Source of the DNA: Thermodesulfobacteriota bacterium
GTDB taxonomy: Bacteria > Desulfobacterota > DSM-4660 > Desulfatiglandales > Desulfatiglandaceae
Assembly: GCA_030837545.1 (NCBI GenBank)
Contig: JAUPKI010000014.1
Location: 1-34,020, forward strand
Direction of reading: 5' to 3'
Length of the DNA stretch: 34,020 nucleotides
The notes beneath the pieces were generated by a model. The model saw nothing but the letters and a program-made list of their open reading frames with translations, had not been told where the DNA came from and did no database searches. This document shows positions 1 through 7,845 of this stretch, piece after piece; position 1 is the first letter of the stretch; every line of letters starts with the position of its first letter. The position numbers were made by a program, and so were the translations under genes.

Positions 1-248
1 AGCCTCATCCAGAAGGCCGTGAAACATGCGGCCCTTCGGGTCGGCGTCGCTAAGAAAGTGAGTTGCCATACCTTGCGCCACTCCGGAGTTTATCCCGCAA
101 CGGCTGGACCACGCATCTGTCTGATGCAGGCTACAACATCCGCACGGTGCAGGAACGGCAGGGACATGCGGGTGTTTCCACCACCATGGTCTGCACCCAC
201 GTATTGAACAGACCCGGGCTTTGGGTCAAGAGCCCGGCAGATATTTGA
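1..248 (+). pseudogene. Integron-type tyrosine recombinase, C-terminal remnant
   Basis: This is the C-terminal end of a tyrosine recombinase, an enzyme that cuts and rejoins DNA through a tyrosine nucleophile. The first frame reads HTLRHS (catalytic His-x-x-Arg box, bases 67-84). A different frame then reads [21 protein letters not shown] and THVLNR...KSPAD, which is the classical C-terminal signature of integron integrases. The two halves are in different frames, so there is a frameshift around bases 85-115. The residue where the catalytic tyrosine should stand (STTM-x-Y-THV) is cysteine, encoded TGC near base 190. Either lesion alone would inactivate the enzyme. The 5' part lies outside the window. 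I saw no attC-like site in the following 350 bases. The family assignment is confident, and the call as a pseudogene is direct from the sequence. Confidence 0.85.
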
Positions 249-614
249 AAGCTATCGAATCCTGTCCTTCCCCAATAATCCTCTCTACTTCTCTCCGAAC
301 CAAATGTCAACAGGCAGATGAAACCGGCCTAAATGGGCCCGCGCCTTCTTGTTATCGTTGGCGAAGGATATTGGTGACAGCCGGCGACTCCGTGTCGATA
401 TGAATGGTGGCCGACAGTGGATTCTGTGACAACGGTTTTCTCTCCCAATGGGAAAATAGCTCCCGTCAGGAGATGGGTAGGGAACGTCTGAGACGATACT
501 CCATCATATAATATCTCCATCCCACAGCTTCCCGCAGAAATGCTGCCATGGCAACACGGTGATAAACAGGTTGATTTTTTCCGGGAATTTGTCTCTTAAG
601 ACAAGGAGACGTTC
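249..614. other. Intergenic stretch without a recognisable gene
   Basis: No reading frame here resembles a known protein. Short open frames exist on both strands, but their composition is not protein-like and they have no convincing ribosome-binding site. The only visible structure is a short GGCC-loop-GGGCC palindrome near bases 327-343. The stretch separates the integrase remnant from the cyclase and is probably decayed integrated DNA. Confidence 0.5.
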
Positions 615-2315
615 TCATCCCTTTACAGGGGGGGGCTGAACCTCGCCTGCCACCACATAGAGGGGCATCTCCCCGCTGACCCCCTTGAGACGGGCCGAGA
701 ACCGCCTCTCTATCCGGATTCTCTGCCCCACATGCCTGTAAACCGCCTCCGAGACGACCAGCTCCCCCGGGCCTGCCTCTGACTGAATGCGCTGGGTGAG
801 GTTCACGGGCGATCCCACGATGCCGTACTTGGCCCTGGTTTCAGATCCGATGTTTCCCACCACCACCTCGCCTGCGTGAATCCCGATGCCTATGTCCAGT
901 TCGGGGAAGCCCTCTTCCCTGGCGGCCTGATTGAAAGACCCCATCCCCTCCCTCATTTCGAGACCGCACTGGAGGGCCTGGTCCAGTGCCGGCTGAAGTG
1001 GTCCTTCAAAGGGATCAAAGAAGGCCAGAATGGCGTCCCCGAAGAAGTCCACGATAATGCCCCGGTGCTTCTGGACCACCGAGATGATATGGGCAAGGTA
1101 TCGGTTCAGGAAAAGAATGATCTTCTCGGGGCTCAAGGTCTCGCTCAAGGGGGTAAAGTCCCGGATGTCGGCCATCAGTATGGCCACTTCCCGTTTCTTC
1201 CCGCCCAGCCTGGAGGCCTCGGGCCGTTTAAGCAGGTCCCTGGCGATCTCCGGGTCCACATATCGGCCGAAGGTGTTGGCGATGAAATCCCGTTCCTTCA
1301 AACCCTCGACCATGGCGTTGAAGCTCTGCGTGAGCTGGCCGATCTCATCGGTGCGGTCCACCTTGACGGGGGCGCCGTACTCCCCCCGGGCCACATTCTG
1401 GGCTGAATGGGAGACGGCGATCAGGGAGCGGACCATCTTGCCGGTATCCATCCCGACCAGGACGATGACCAACAAGATGCACACAGCCCCGCCCAGGGCA
1501 TAGTAGGCCCGATACTGAAGAATGGGGGCCAGGATCTTTTCCCCCGGAGCAAAGAGCACAATCGTCCAGGGCGCCATCGCGATTCTGCAGAATCCCGCCA
1601 CTTCCTTCGGGGGATGACCCGTGCCCAGGATGGTTCCAAAGGGTTTGATCTTCATTTCCTCCAGGACCGCAAGCTCAAGGGCATTGCCGTCTTCGCCCAG
1701 CCGTGAGCGGCCTGCCATGAAGGAGGCGGTATGGGCCAGGTAATTGCCCTGATGGTCCACAAGGCAGGCCATATCGCCCTGCCACCACCCCAGGGACAAA
1801 ATGTCCTGCATCAGATAGTCGAACCGGATGGATATCTCGATGCGTCCCACCGGATTCCCGGCCTCGTCCAGAAGTTCGGAGATGAGGGAGACGGTCTCCT
1901 TGTCTTTGTGGGCGTCGTACCGGGGAGCTGTAACCTGAGCGACCCCTCCCCTGGAAAAGCGCATGGCGTGGCCCCCGGCCATAAGCCCCCGGACCCGGTC
2001 GCCGGACATCATCCGACCTCCGGTTTGGGGTGCGTTTCCCCGCGTCTCACCCCCGGCCCACGTGATAGTAACCTCCTCGACCCCCTCCAGTTCTTCAATC
2101 CGCTTGAGAATCCACTCCTGGATGAGAAGGACACCCCGTTCTCCCGATGTGGTGTGAAAGATCTCAAGCCATCCCATGGGCCGGTTCAGCCGCATGGTGA
2201 TGTGGTGGCCGGCCCTCTGGAGCTTGGCGATGGCCCCTTCTTGCCATTCGGCCAACATGACATTCTTGGCGTAAACAAAGCCCAGAAACCCCGCCGAGAC
2301 CAAAAAATGGGCCAC
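615..2315 (-). CDS. Membrane adenylate/guanylate cyclase (class III) with HAMP domain; 5' end interrupted by an amber codon
   Basis: Class III cyclases make cAMP or cGMP from the nucleoside triphosphate. The order seen is an N-terminal hydrophobic anchor (about residues 2-16), a Cache-like extracytoplasmic sensor (to about 270), a second transmembrane helix (YYALGGAVCILLVIVLVGM), HAMP, then the catalytic domain. The metal-binding aspartates are in ADIRDFT and FFGDAILAFF, followed by VGNIGSETRAKYGIVGSPVN. The listed start is GTG at 2315. The frame upstream clearly continues the same protein: ATG at 2378 or 2366 reads MHIRSLRHRLTLLTL, meets TAG at 2319-2321, then resumes with PVAHFLVSAG. The original gene therefore began about 20 codons earlier and is broken by a nonsense mutation in the anchor. 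GTG 2315 has no good ribosome-binding site. The sensed ligand is unknown, and the gene may be a recent pseudogene. Confidence 0.8.
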   Translation of the reverse strand: MAHFLVSAGFLGFVYAKNVMLAEWQEGAIAKLQRAGHHITMRLNRPMGWLEIFHTTSGERGVLLIQEWILKRIEELEGVEEVTITWAGGETRGNAPQTGGRMMSGDRVRGLMAGGHAMRFSRGGVAQVTAPRYDAHKDKETVSLISELLDEAGNPVGRIEISIRFDYLMQDILSLGWWQGDMACLVDHQGNYLAHTASFMAGRSRLGEDGNALELAVLEEMKIKPFGTILGTGHPPKEVAGFCRIAMAPWTIVLFAPGEKILAPILQYRAYYALGGAVCILLVIVLVGMDTGKMVRSLIAVSHSAQNVARGEYGAPVKVDRTDEIGQLTQSFNAMVEGLKERDFIANTFGRYVDPEIARDLLKRPEASRLGGKKREVAILMADIRDFTPLSETLSPEKIILFLNRYLAHIISVVQKHRGIIVDFFGDAILAFFDPFEGPLQPALDQALQCGLEMREGMGSFNQAAREEGFPELDIGIGIHAGEVVVGNIGSETRAKYGIVGSPVNLTQRIQSEAGPGELVVSEAVYRHVGQRIRIERRFSARLKGVSGEMPLYVVAGEVQPPPVKG

Positions 2316-2389
2316 GGGCTACAGGGTCAGAAGGGTGAGACGATGCCTGAGACTTCTAATGTGCATGATCCGTTGCATGCCTCCCCCTT

Positions 2390-2521
2390 CACCTTTTCCA
2401 GGAAGTTCACGATAAAATGGTTCCTATCGACATCATCTCCGAATATCTCCCCCCTTTCAATTCCCCTAATCATGATATGGTGCAGGGCTCCCACAGCATC
2501 TATTCGAGATCTCCTTGTCAT
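2390..2521 (-). pseudogene. REP-associated tyrosine transposase (RAYT, IS200-like) N-terminal stump
   Basis: The frame starts MTRRSRIDAVGALHHIMIRG and continues IERGEIFGDDVDRNHF. This is the characteristic N-terminus of REP-associated transposases (Transposase_17/Y1 family), single-strand nucleases that recognise REP palindromes. Recognisable homology stops after about residue 44, where the frame runs into the leader of the adjacent cyclase. The His-x-His (HUH) metal site and the catalytic tyrosine, which lie further downstream in the family, are absent. It cannot be active. Its junction with the cyclase leader marks a deletion or replacement breakpoint. REP-like palindromes elsewhere in the window may be former substrates of such an enzyme. 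Confidence 0.75.
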
Positions 2522-2609
2522 AATTCACCTCTACACATTCAACTTTGCACCTGTCAAGTTAACAACGCCCCCGTGATTCATTCAATCGTCAATCCTGAAT
2601 CAACAACCA

Positions 2610-4898
2610 TCAATCCAATGCTTTTCTTACCGTCTCTGCTAAATCCCGCATGACCATCGGCTTCATCAGAAAGGCCTTGATCCCCATCTCTTTTGCCTTC
2701 TCGAGCGACATCCGTTCGCTGTGGCCGGTGCAGATGATAATCGGGATATCAGGACGGATGGTCATCATTTCCTGGGCCAGTATGTCGCCCGGCATGTGGG
2801 GCATGGTGGTGTCGGTAATCACCAGATCGAACTGCTTCGGGTCCTTTCTGAACAGGGCCAGGGCTTCGATGCTGCTTGTCATGGAGGTCACCTCGTATCC
2901 TAAGCGCTGCAGCATCTCCTTTCCCATCCTGGCCAGGGCCGCTTCGTCGTCAATAAACAGTATCCGTTCATCGCCTGTGGGCGCCGGGGTCTCTTCTTCG
3001 GGCCATGGTCTCTGTTCCTCCGCCTGGGACAGAGGAAGATAGACATGAAACTTAGAACCTTTCCCCGGTTCGCTCTCGACCGTCATGACGCCCCCATGTT
3101 GTGAGACAATCCCATGGACCACGGAAAGCCCCAGGCCCGTGCCCATCCCCTTCTCCTTGGTGCTAAAATAGGGTTCAAAGATCTTTGCGATGATTTCAGG
3201 GGTCATTCCGCACCCGGTGTCGCTCACCGTCAGCCTGAGATACCCTCCCGGACCGAGATCCAGTTCTACGTTCCGCGTTCCGAACTCCGCATTCCGAAGG
3301 TTCACCTCCAGGATGCCCCCGCTCTTTTCCATGGCATAGGCTGCGTTGGTGCACAGATTCATGAGCACCTGGTGCATCTGCGTGGGATCTGCATCGATGA
3401 TTCCAATATCCTTGTCGTACGTCTCTCGAATCTCGATGGTGGAAGGGAGGGTGGAACGTAATAGACTAAGGGCCTCCTTGACGATATATTTCAACTGCAT
3501 CGACTGCCTTTCCTGGTCCTGACTCCGGCCCACGGCAAGGATCTGTCGGATGAGAAGCTTGGCCCGATTCGCCGATTGAACCACCTCTTTCAGGTCCGCA
3601 TAAGGCTTACTCTCCCTGCCCAGCTTCATCTGGGCCAGTTGCGCATACCCCATAACGGCCGACAGGATATTGTTGAAATCATGGGCGATGCCTCCCGCCA
3701 GGGTGCTGATGGCCTCCATCCTCTGGGCGCGCCGGACCTGGGCTTCAAGCCTCTTCTGTTCCTCCTGGGCCTGAACGCGCTCGGTGATGTCGCGGATGAT
3801 CATGCTGGTTTTTTGCTGACGGCTCGAATCGACGAAGACCGCCGATGTGATTTCCACGGGAAATTTGTCACCGTTGGCACGAAGCATCGTGATTTCGGCC
3901 ATCTCTGAGCCCTTGCGCATCCGTTCGCTCAAGGGTGCCTGTAGATGCGGTCCCGTCATATCCACCAAACCGTTGCGCCCGAGGCTTCGGATTTCCTCCA
4001 GGGACCTGCCGAACATCTCGCAGGCAGCCGGATTGGCGTCGAGGATGGAGCCGTCCGGGTTGGTCAACAGGATCGCGTCCTTTGAATGCTCGAACAAAGA
4101 GCGATATCTCTCCTCGCTTTCCCGGAGTTCCCTTTCCGACCGCTTCCGCTCGGTTTGGTCCTCCGCATGGACGATAATCATATCCGGAGGAATAAAAGCA
4201 TAATGCACGGAAAGAAATCTTCCCGGTGCGAAGTGTTGAGAAACAATTTCCCTTCTCACGACGGAGTGTTCTCTACAGCAAAGATTCATGTCCATAAGGA
4301 CCTGCGGATCGTTTCTATACAGCTTTAAGGCGCTGGTCCCGAGTCGGTCGACGACCTTGCCGTTGGTCAGTTGAAGTGCGGCGCGGTTAAAATCGACAAG
4401 AGTGAAGTCGTCTTCCCTTTTCCTCCAGGTAAAGGTCGGGATGGGACTTTCTTGATAAAGATTTCTGAAGCGTTTCTCGCTCTCTCGCAGGGCCTCCTCC
4501 GCCTGCTTGCGTTGGCTTCTTGATTTTGCCTCTTCCATTTCCCGTTCGACGGCGGCAGAGAGACGGAACAGCTTGCCTTTCATGAAGAAATCACGTGCGC
4601 CCGATCGCATGCACTCCACAGCCGTCTCCTCGCCGATCGCGCCCGACACGATGATCAGGGGAATGTCGATGCCGGTTTCCTTCAACAGGGCAATGGCGGC
4701 AAGGCCATTGAAATGCGGCAGATGGTAATCGCAGAGGACAACATCCCAGGTCGTCTCCCGGAGGGCCTTCCGCATGGCCCCGGCATCTTCCACACGTTCA
4801 TATGTCGGCTCGCAGCCTCCCTTCTTGAGCGCATGGATCATCAAGAGAACGTCGTCTTCCGAATCTTCAACCATGAGAACACGAAGCGGCTTGCCCAT
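2610..4898 (-). CDS. Hybrid histidine kinase (REC-PAS-PAS-HisKA-HATPase-REC)
   Basis: This is a cytoplasmic phosphorelay kinase of 762 residues with no transmembrane helix. It has an N-terminal receiver (VLMVEDSEDD; phospho-acceptor Asp57 in VVLCDYHLP), two PAS domains (about 140-250 and 258-375), and a dimerisation/phosphoacceptor helix with His406 in GGIAHDFNN. The ATPase domain shows N box VLMNLCTNAAYAM, G1 DTGCGM and GMGTGLGLSVVHG. The C-terminal receiver carries Asp696 in LVITDTTMP and Lys747 in MKP. ATG 4898 is preferred because GAGG lies upstream. A GTG at 4913 overlapping the previous stop is the alternative. It is the last gene of a three-gene operon, and its N-terminal receiver suggests it takes phosphate from the upstream sensor kinase. 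A run of four related 7-mers (3269-3296) lies within the ATPase domain. Confidence 0.9.
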   Translation of the reverse strand: MGKPLRVLMVEDSEDDVLLMIHALKKGGCEPTYERVEDAGAMRKALRETTWDVVLCDYHLPHFNGLAAIALLKETGIDIPLIIVSGAIGEETAVECMRSGARDFFMKGKLFRLSAAVEREMEEAKSRSQRKQAEEALRESEKRFRNLYQESPIPTFTWRKREDDFTLVDFNRAALQLTNGKVVDRLGTSALKLYRNDPQVLMDMNLCCREHSVVRREIVSQHFAPGRFLSVHYAFIPPDMIIVHAEDQTERKRSERELRESEERYRSLFEHSKDAILLTNPDGSILDANPAACEMFGRSLEEIRSLGRNGLVDMTGPHLQAPLSERMRKGSEMAEITMLRANGDKFPVEITSAVFVDSSRQQKTSMIIRDITERVQAQEEQKRLEAQVRRAQRMEAISTLAGGIAHDFNNILSAVMGYAQLAQMKLGRESKPYADLKEVVQSANRAKLLIRQILAVGRSQDQERQSMQLKYIVKEALSLLRSTLPSTIEIRETYDKDIGIIDADPTQMHQVLMNLCTNAAYAMEKSGGILEVNLRNAEFGTRNVELDLGPGGYLRLTVSDTGCGMTPEIIAKIFEPYFSTKEKGMGTGLGLSVVHGIVSQHGGVMTVESEPGKGSKFHVYLPLSQAEEQRPWPEEETPAPTGDERILFIDDEAALARMGKEMLQRLGYEVTSMTSSIEALALFRKDPKQFDLVITDTTMPHMPGDILAQEMMTIRPDIPIIICTGHSERMSLEKAKEMGIKAFLMKPMVMRDLAETVRKALD

Positions 4899-4909
4899 CT
4901 TCTTTATCC

Positions 4910-5353
4910 TCACTTTCCCACGGGAGCAGTCTCATTCCAGATCAGCCAGTAAAGCCCGACAGCCTTGATGGCTTCGGTAAACTGTGCGAAATCGACGGGC
5001 TTCCGGATGTAACTGTTGGCGCCCAGTTTGTACCCGTTGATTTTGTCCTTTTCCTCTTCCGATGACGTCAGAATGACCACCGGAAGCAGACGGGTGAGTT
5101 CATTCTGCCGAATGCGTTTCAAGACCTCCAAGCCGTCAATCTTTGGCAGCTTCAGATCCAGCAGGACAACGATGGGCAGTTCCTTTAGACTCCTCCCGGC
5201 ATGCGCCCCCGTGCCAAAAAGGTAATCCAGGGCCTCCACACCGTCTTTCGCAACAATCATCCTGTTAAGGATTTTGTTCTTCTTTAAGGCCCGAATCGTC
5301 AATTCCACATCATCGGGATTGTCCTCCACCAGCAGAATAATTTTCTCTCCCAT
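4910..5353 (-). CDS. Single-domain response regulator (Rcp1-like receiver)
   Basis: This is a stand-alone receiver of 147 residues with no DNA-binding or enzymatic output domain. It has the acidic pair in LLVEDNPDD, the phospho-acceptor aspartate in VVLLDLKLPKIDG, the switch threonine in VILTSS and the lysine in YIRKPVD. The extended alpha-4/beta-5 region (SSEEEKDKINGYKLGANSYIRKPV) is typical of Rcp1-type receivers that pair with phytochrome-like kinases. ATG 5353 has an excellent AAGGAGGG seven bases upstream. A TTG two codons earlier is less likely. It sits between two kinases, 48 bases after the sensor kinase, and its end abuts the start of the hybrid kinase. It probably acts as a phosphate shuttle between them. 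Confidence 0.92.
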   Translation of the reverse strand: MGEKIILLVEDNPDDVELTIRALKKNKILNRMIVAKDGVEALDYLFGTGAHAGRSLKELPIVVLLDLKLPKIDGLEVLKRIRQNELTRLLPVVILTSSEEEKDKINGYKLGANSYIRKPVDFAQFTEAIKAVGLYWLIWNETAPVGK

Positions 5354-5401
5354 GATCAATCCCTCCTTACTCCCCTCTGTAAATGGGCGCCGCTATTTTA
5401 T

Positions 5402-7510
5402 TCAGGGCAACGTAAAATAGAATGTTGCCCCTTTTCCGATTTCCCCTTCCGCCCGTACCTGCCCCCTATGACGATGGATGATCCGCTGCACTGTCGCCAG
5501 GCCGACCCCGGTCCCGGGAAACTCATCGGATGTATGGAGGCGCTGAAAGGCGCCGAACAGCTTGCCCACATAGGCCATGTCAAACCCGACGCCGTTGTCC
5601 CGAATAAAACAGGCCGTCTCTCCATCCCTGACGGCCGTGCCGAACTCGATTCGGGGATGCGCTTTCTTGCCCGAGAACTTAAAAGCATTGTCCACCAGGT
5701 TTTCCATGGCAATCTTCAGCAAGTAGGGATCACCCTGAACCGTGATTCCCCCCTGGACGGTCAGATCAACGGCTCTGTCGGGATTGCCCTTCTGATGCGC
5801 CTCCGCAATATCCCGGATCATGCCGCTCAAGTCAACGGATTCATGTTTCATTTCGGCCCGGGTTATCCTTGAGAGTTTCAGCATGTCGTCGATCAGCAAG
5901 CCCATCCGCTGCGTCGCCTTGCGCACCCGCTCCAGGTAGGTCTTTCCGGTATCATCCAGGGGCTTATTCTGATAATCCTCGAGCAGCGCCTGGCTGAACC
6001 CGTCAATGCTTCGGAGCGGCGCGCGCAGATCGTGGGAAACGGAATAGCTGAAGGACTCCAGTTCCCTGTTGGCGGCGCTCAACTGCGCGGTACGTTCGAT
6101 CACACGCTGTTCCAGTTCGGTATTGAGTTCCATGATCTCTTTTTCCGCCTTCTTGCGATCAGAGATGTCAATGCAGGCGCCCACCCACTCCCGAACATTT
6201 CCGTTCTCGTCAAACAATGGAATACCGCGGGCCAGATATTCCCTATACACGCCATCGTATCGGCGCAGACGGTATTCGGTTTCATACAGGCCTTTTTCTG
6301 CAATGGCTTTTCTCCATATCTTTTCGGTAGGGTCGCGGTCGTCCGGATGAATATCCTCTATCCACCCAAAACCCTTGAACTCTTCATAGCCGCGGCCGGT
6401 ATATTTGCTCCAGGAAGGATTGTCTTCCACCATCTCTCCTTGATCGTTTGTCGTCCATGCCAACTGCATGGTTATGTCAACATAGGACTGGTAGCGCTCC
6501 TCGGCTGCGCGTATTTTTTTCTCTGCTTGCAACTGCTCCTGGATCTGTTGAGTCGTCAACTGCTTTCTTGAATAGGCGAGGAATAAAACGATGGACAGGA
6601 ACAGCAGAAAGGCAATCGTCGTCACCTGGATGTAGTATGCAGACCCTGACAGGAGGATGCTGCGCTTGTCCCGTCCCACGAGGACGGTCCAGCCGATATT
6701 GCCTACCTGGGCAAATGAGATGTACCTTATGCCCCCGCCGAGATCGGGGTCGTCCACAGCGAAGGTATTATTCTTTGCGGCCATCGCCTTGTTCATGTCG
6801 GATTGGAATGGATAAGGCCTTATCCCCTTTTCATAATCATAACGGCTGCTGTAGACGATCTGGCCTTTCCGGTCGGTTATCGAGGTGCTTCCGCCGGGAT
6901 CGACTGGCACCTGCTTGAAGAGCTTGCTCAAATCAACCGTCCGCTGGGTGTTCACCAGGATGCCGATCACCTCCCTCTTTTCATGAATGAATGGGACGCT
7001 GATTTGGATCGCGAGATCCTTTTCTCTAACAATTCTCAGCATGACATCCGATATGTTGGGTTTCCATTCCTTACTGACGTCCTTGTACCACTCCCGATAG
7101 GCAAAGTTCTTCCCCATGACCTCCGGACGCTCGGGATAAGCGGTCCAGAGTGTGCCCTGCCTGTCGGTAATGATCAGGATGTCAATATCGGGGTCGCTGT
7201 CTATCAGGCTGATCAGATGCACCTTTGCTTTTTCGACGTCTTTATCCCTGACGGCCTGGAGCATGAGCGGCCGATGAGTGTAAGACTGCATTACAGCGAT
7301 GATCCGTTTGAGACGTTGATCCAGGATCAGGGAAAGGAGATTTGCGGCTTCCCTGTCCTCTTTTAGGATATGCTCAGTGTGGATCGTATGATGTCGATAG
7401 CATATGAAGAAAGTGACGGTAGAGAGGATGACAAAGACCAGGACGATCACCAGGGAGAAATACCGGCGTTCCATGAGCCAGGGATTAGAATGAGCATCCT
7501 TGTCAGCCAT
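5402..7510 (-). CDS. Membrane sensor histidine kinase (double Cache, PAS, HisKA, HATPase)
   Basis: This 702-residue protein has a transmembrane helix at about residues 18-38, a large extracytoplasmic Cache-type sensor (about 40-290, with ILIITDRQGTLW and SITDRKGQIVYSS) and a second helix at about 297-313. A PAS fold with its PAC tail follows (345-455, ending VGACIDISDRKKAEKE), then a short coiled coil and HisKA with His493 in YSVSHDLRAPLRS. The HATPase domain has the N box ENLVDNAFKFS, DNGVGFD and GTGVGLATVQRI. The HisKA type is that of phytochrome-like kinases, whose partners are Rcp1-type receivers. Such a receiver is the next gene downstream. ATG 7510 is preceded by AGGAGTGAGG. It is the first gene of the signalling operon and the likely input. 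Double Cache domains usually bind small organic ligands, but the ligand here is unknown. Confidence 0.92.
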   Translation of the reverse strand: MADKDAHSNPWLMERRYFSLVIVLVFVILSTVTFFICYRHHTIHTEHILKEDREAANLLSLILDQRLKRIIAVMQSYTHRPLMLQAVRDKDVEKAKVHLISLIDSDPDIDILIITDRQGTLWTAYPERPEVMGKNFAYREWYKDVSKEWKPNISDVMLRIVREKDLAIQISVPFIHEKREVIGILVNTQRTVDLSKLFKQVPVDPGGSTSITDRKGQIVYSSRYDYEKGIRPYPFQSDMNKAMAAKNNTFAVDDPDLGGGIRYISFAQVGNIGWTVLVGRDKRSILLSGSAYYIQVTTIAFLLFLSIVLFLAYSRKQLTTQQIQEQLQAEKKIRAAEERYQSYVDITMQLAWTTNDQGEMVEDNPSWSKYTGRGYEEFKGFGWIEDIHPDDRDPTEKIWRKAIAEKGLYETEYRLRRYDGVYREYLARGIPLFDENGNVREWVGACIDISDRKKAEKEIMELNTELEQRVIERTAQLSAANRELESFSYSVSHDLRAPLRSIDGFSQALLEDYQNKPLDDTGKTYLERVRKATQRMGLLIDDMLKLSRITRAEMKHESVDLSGMIRDIAEAHQKGNPDRAVDLTVQGGITVQGDPYLLKIAMENLVDNAFKFSGKKAHPRIEFGTAVRDGETACFIRDNGVGFDMAYVGKLFGAFQRLHTSDEFPGTGVGLATVQRIIHRHRGQVRAEGEIGKGATFYFTLP

Positions 7511-7633
7511 TATATTTTCCTCACTCCTTGTTATCCGTCATGGATAACCGCCGACCCAAGCAGGTCAGCCGTCGCCAAGACAACCCGTCCGGTTAAGGGG
7601 TGGTCGGGCAGAAGGAACATCTCTCCAGTTTTG

Positions 7634-7759
7634 TTCAGCAATTCTCATTATGAAGTGGACTTGGAGTCAAAATGCTGTGTGAGCGGCATCTTGCCATCCC
7701 GCGGCGGGACTGGAAAGCCGCTCCCACAAGGTTATCTTTCCAAAATGAGAATTGCTGAA
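7634..7759. mobile_element. MITE-like element with 16-bp perfect terminal inverted repeats
   Basis: The ends are TTCAGCAATTCTCATT (7634-7649) and its exact reverse complement (7744-7759). The direct repeat TTTTG lies immediately outside each end (7629-7633 and 7760-7764), consistent with a 5-bp target duplication. The 126-bp element encodes no protein. Its centre (about 7677-7728) is a GC-rich palindrome, with TGTG-AGCGGC pairing to GCCGCTCCCACA, resembling the REP-like copies at 11036 and 14804. It lies between the kinase operon and the CoA-transferase, in their divergent intergenic region. The mobilising transposase is not in the window. Confidence 0.7.
7677..7729. repeat. REP-like palindrome, copy A
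   Basis: An imperfect GC-rich palindrome with the core GCGGCATCTTGCCATCCCGC and closing arms AGCGGC / GCCGCT. It shares the words GCGGCAT, GCCATCC and CGGGAC with the copies at 11036-11115 and 14804-14866. It forms the centre of the MITE-like element. Palindromes of this kind are the usual substrates of REP-associated transposases, a stump of which lies at 2390-2521. That link is inference. Confidence 0.6.
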
Positions 7760-7845
7760 TTTTGGTGCATTATATCGCTTTTCTGAATTGTCCGCAATCG
7801 GAAGTAACATCAACTTAGGGGCTTCGCCCCAATTGGAATAATGGA

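Noticed and set aside
329-520. 63-residue minus-strand frame near the start of the window
   Set aside because: No ribosome-binding site, no recognisable family and non-protein-like composition.
249-614. Possible attC site after the integrase remnant
   Set aside because: I found no RYYYAAC/GTTRRRY pair with the required spacing; only a short GGCC palindrome is present.
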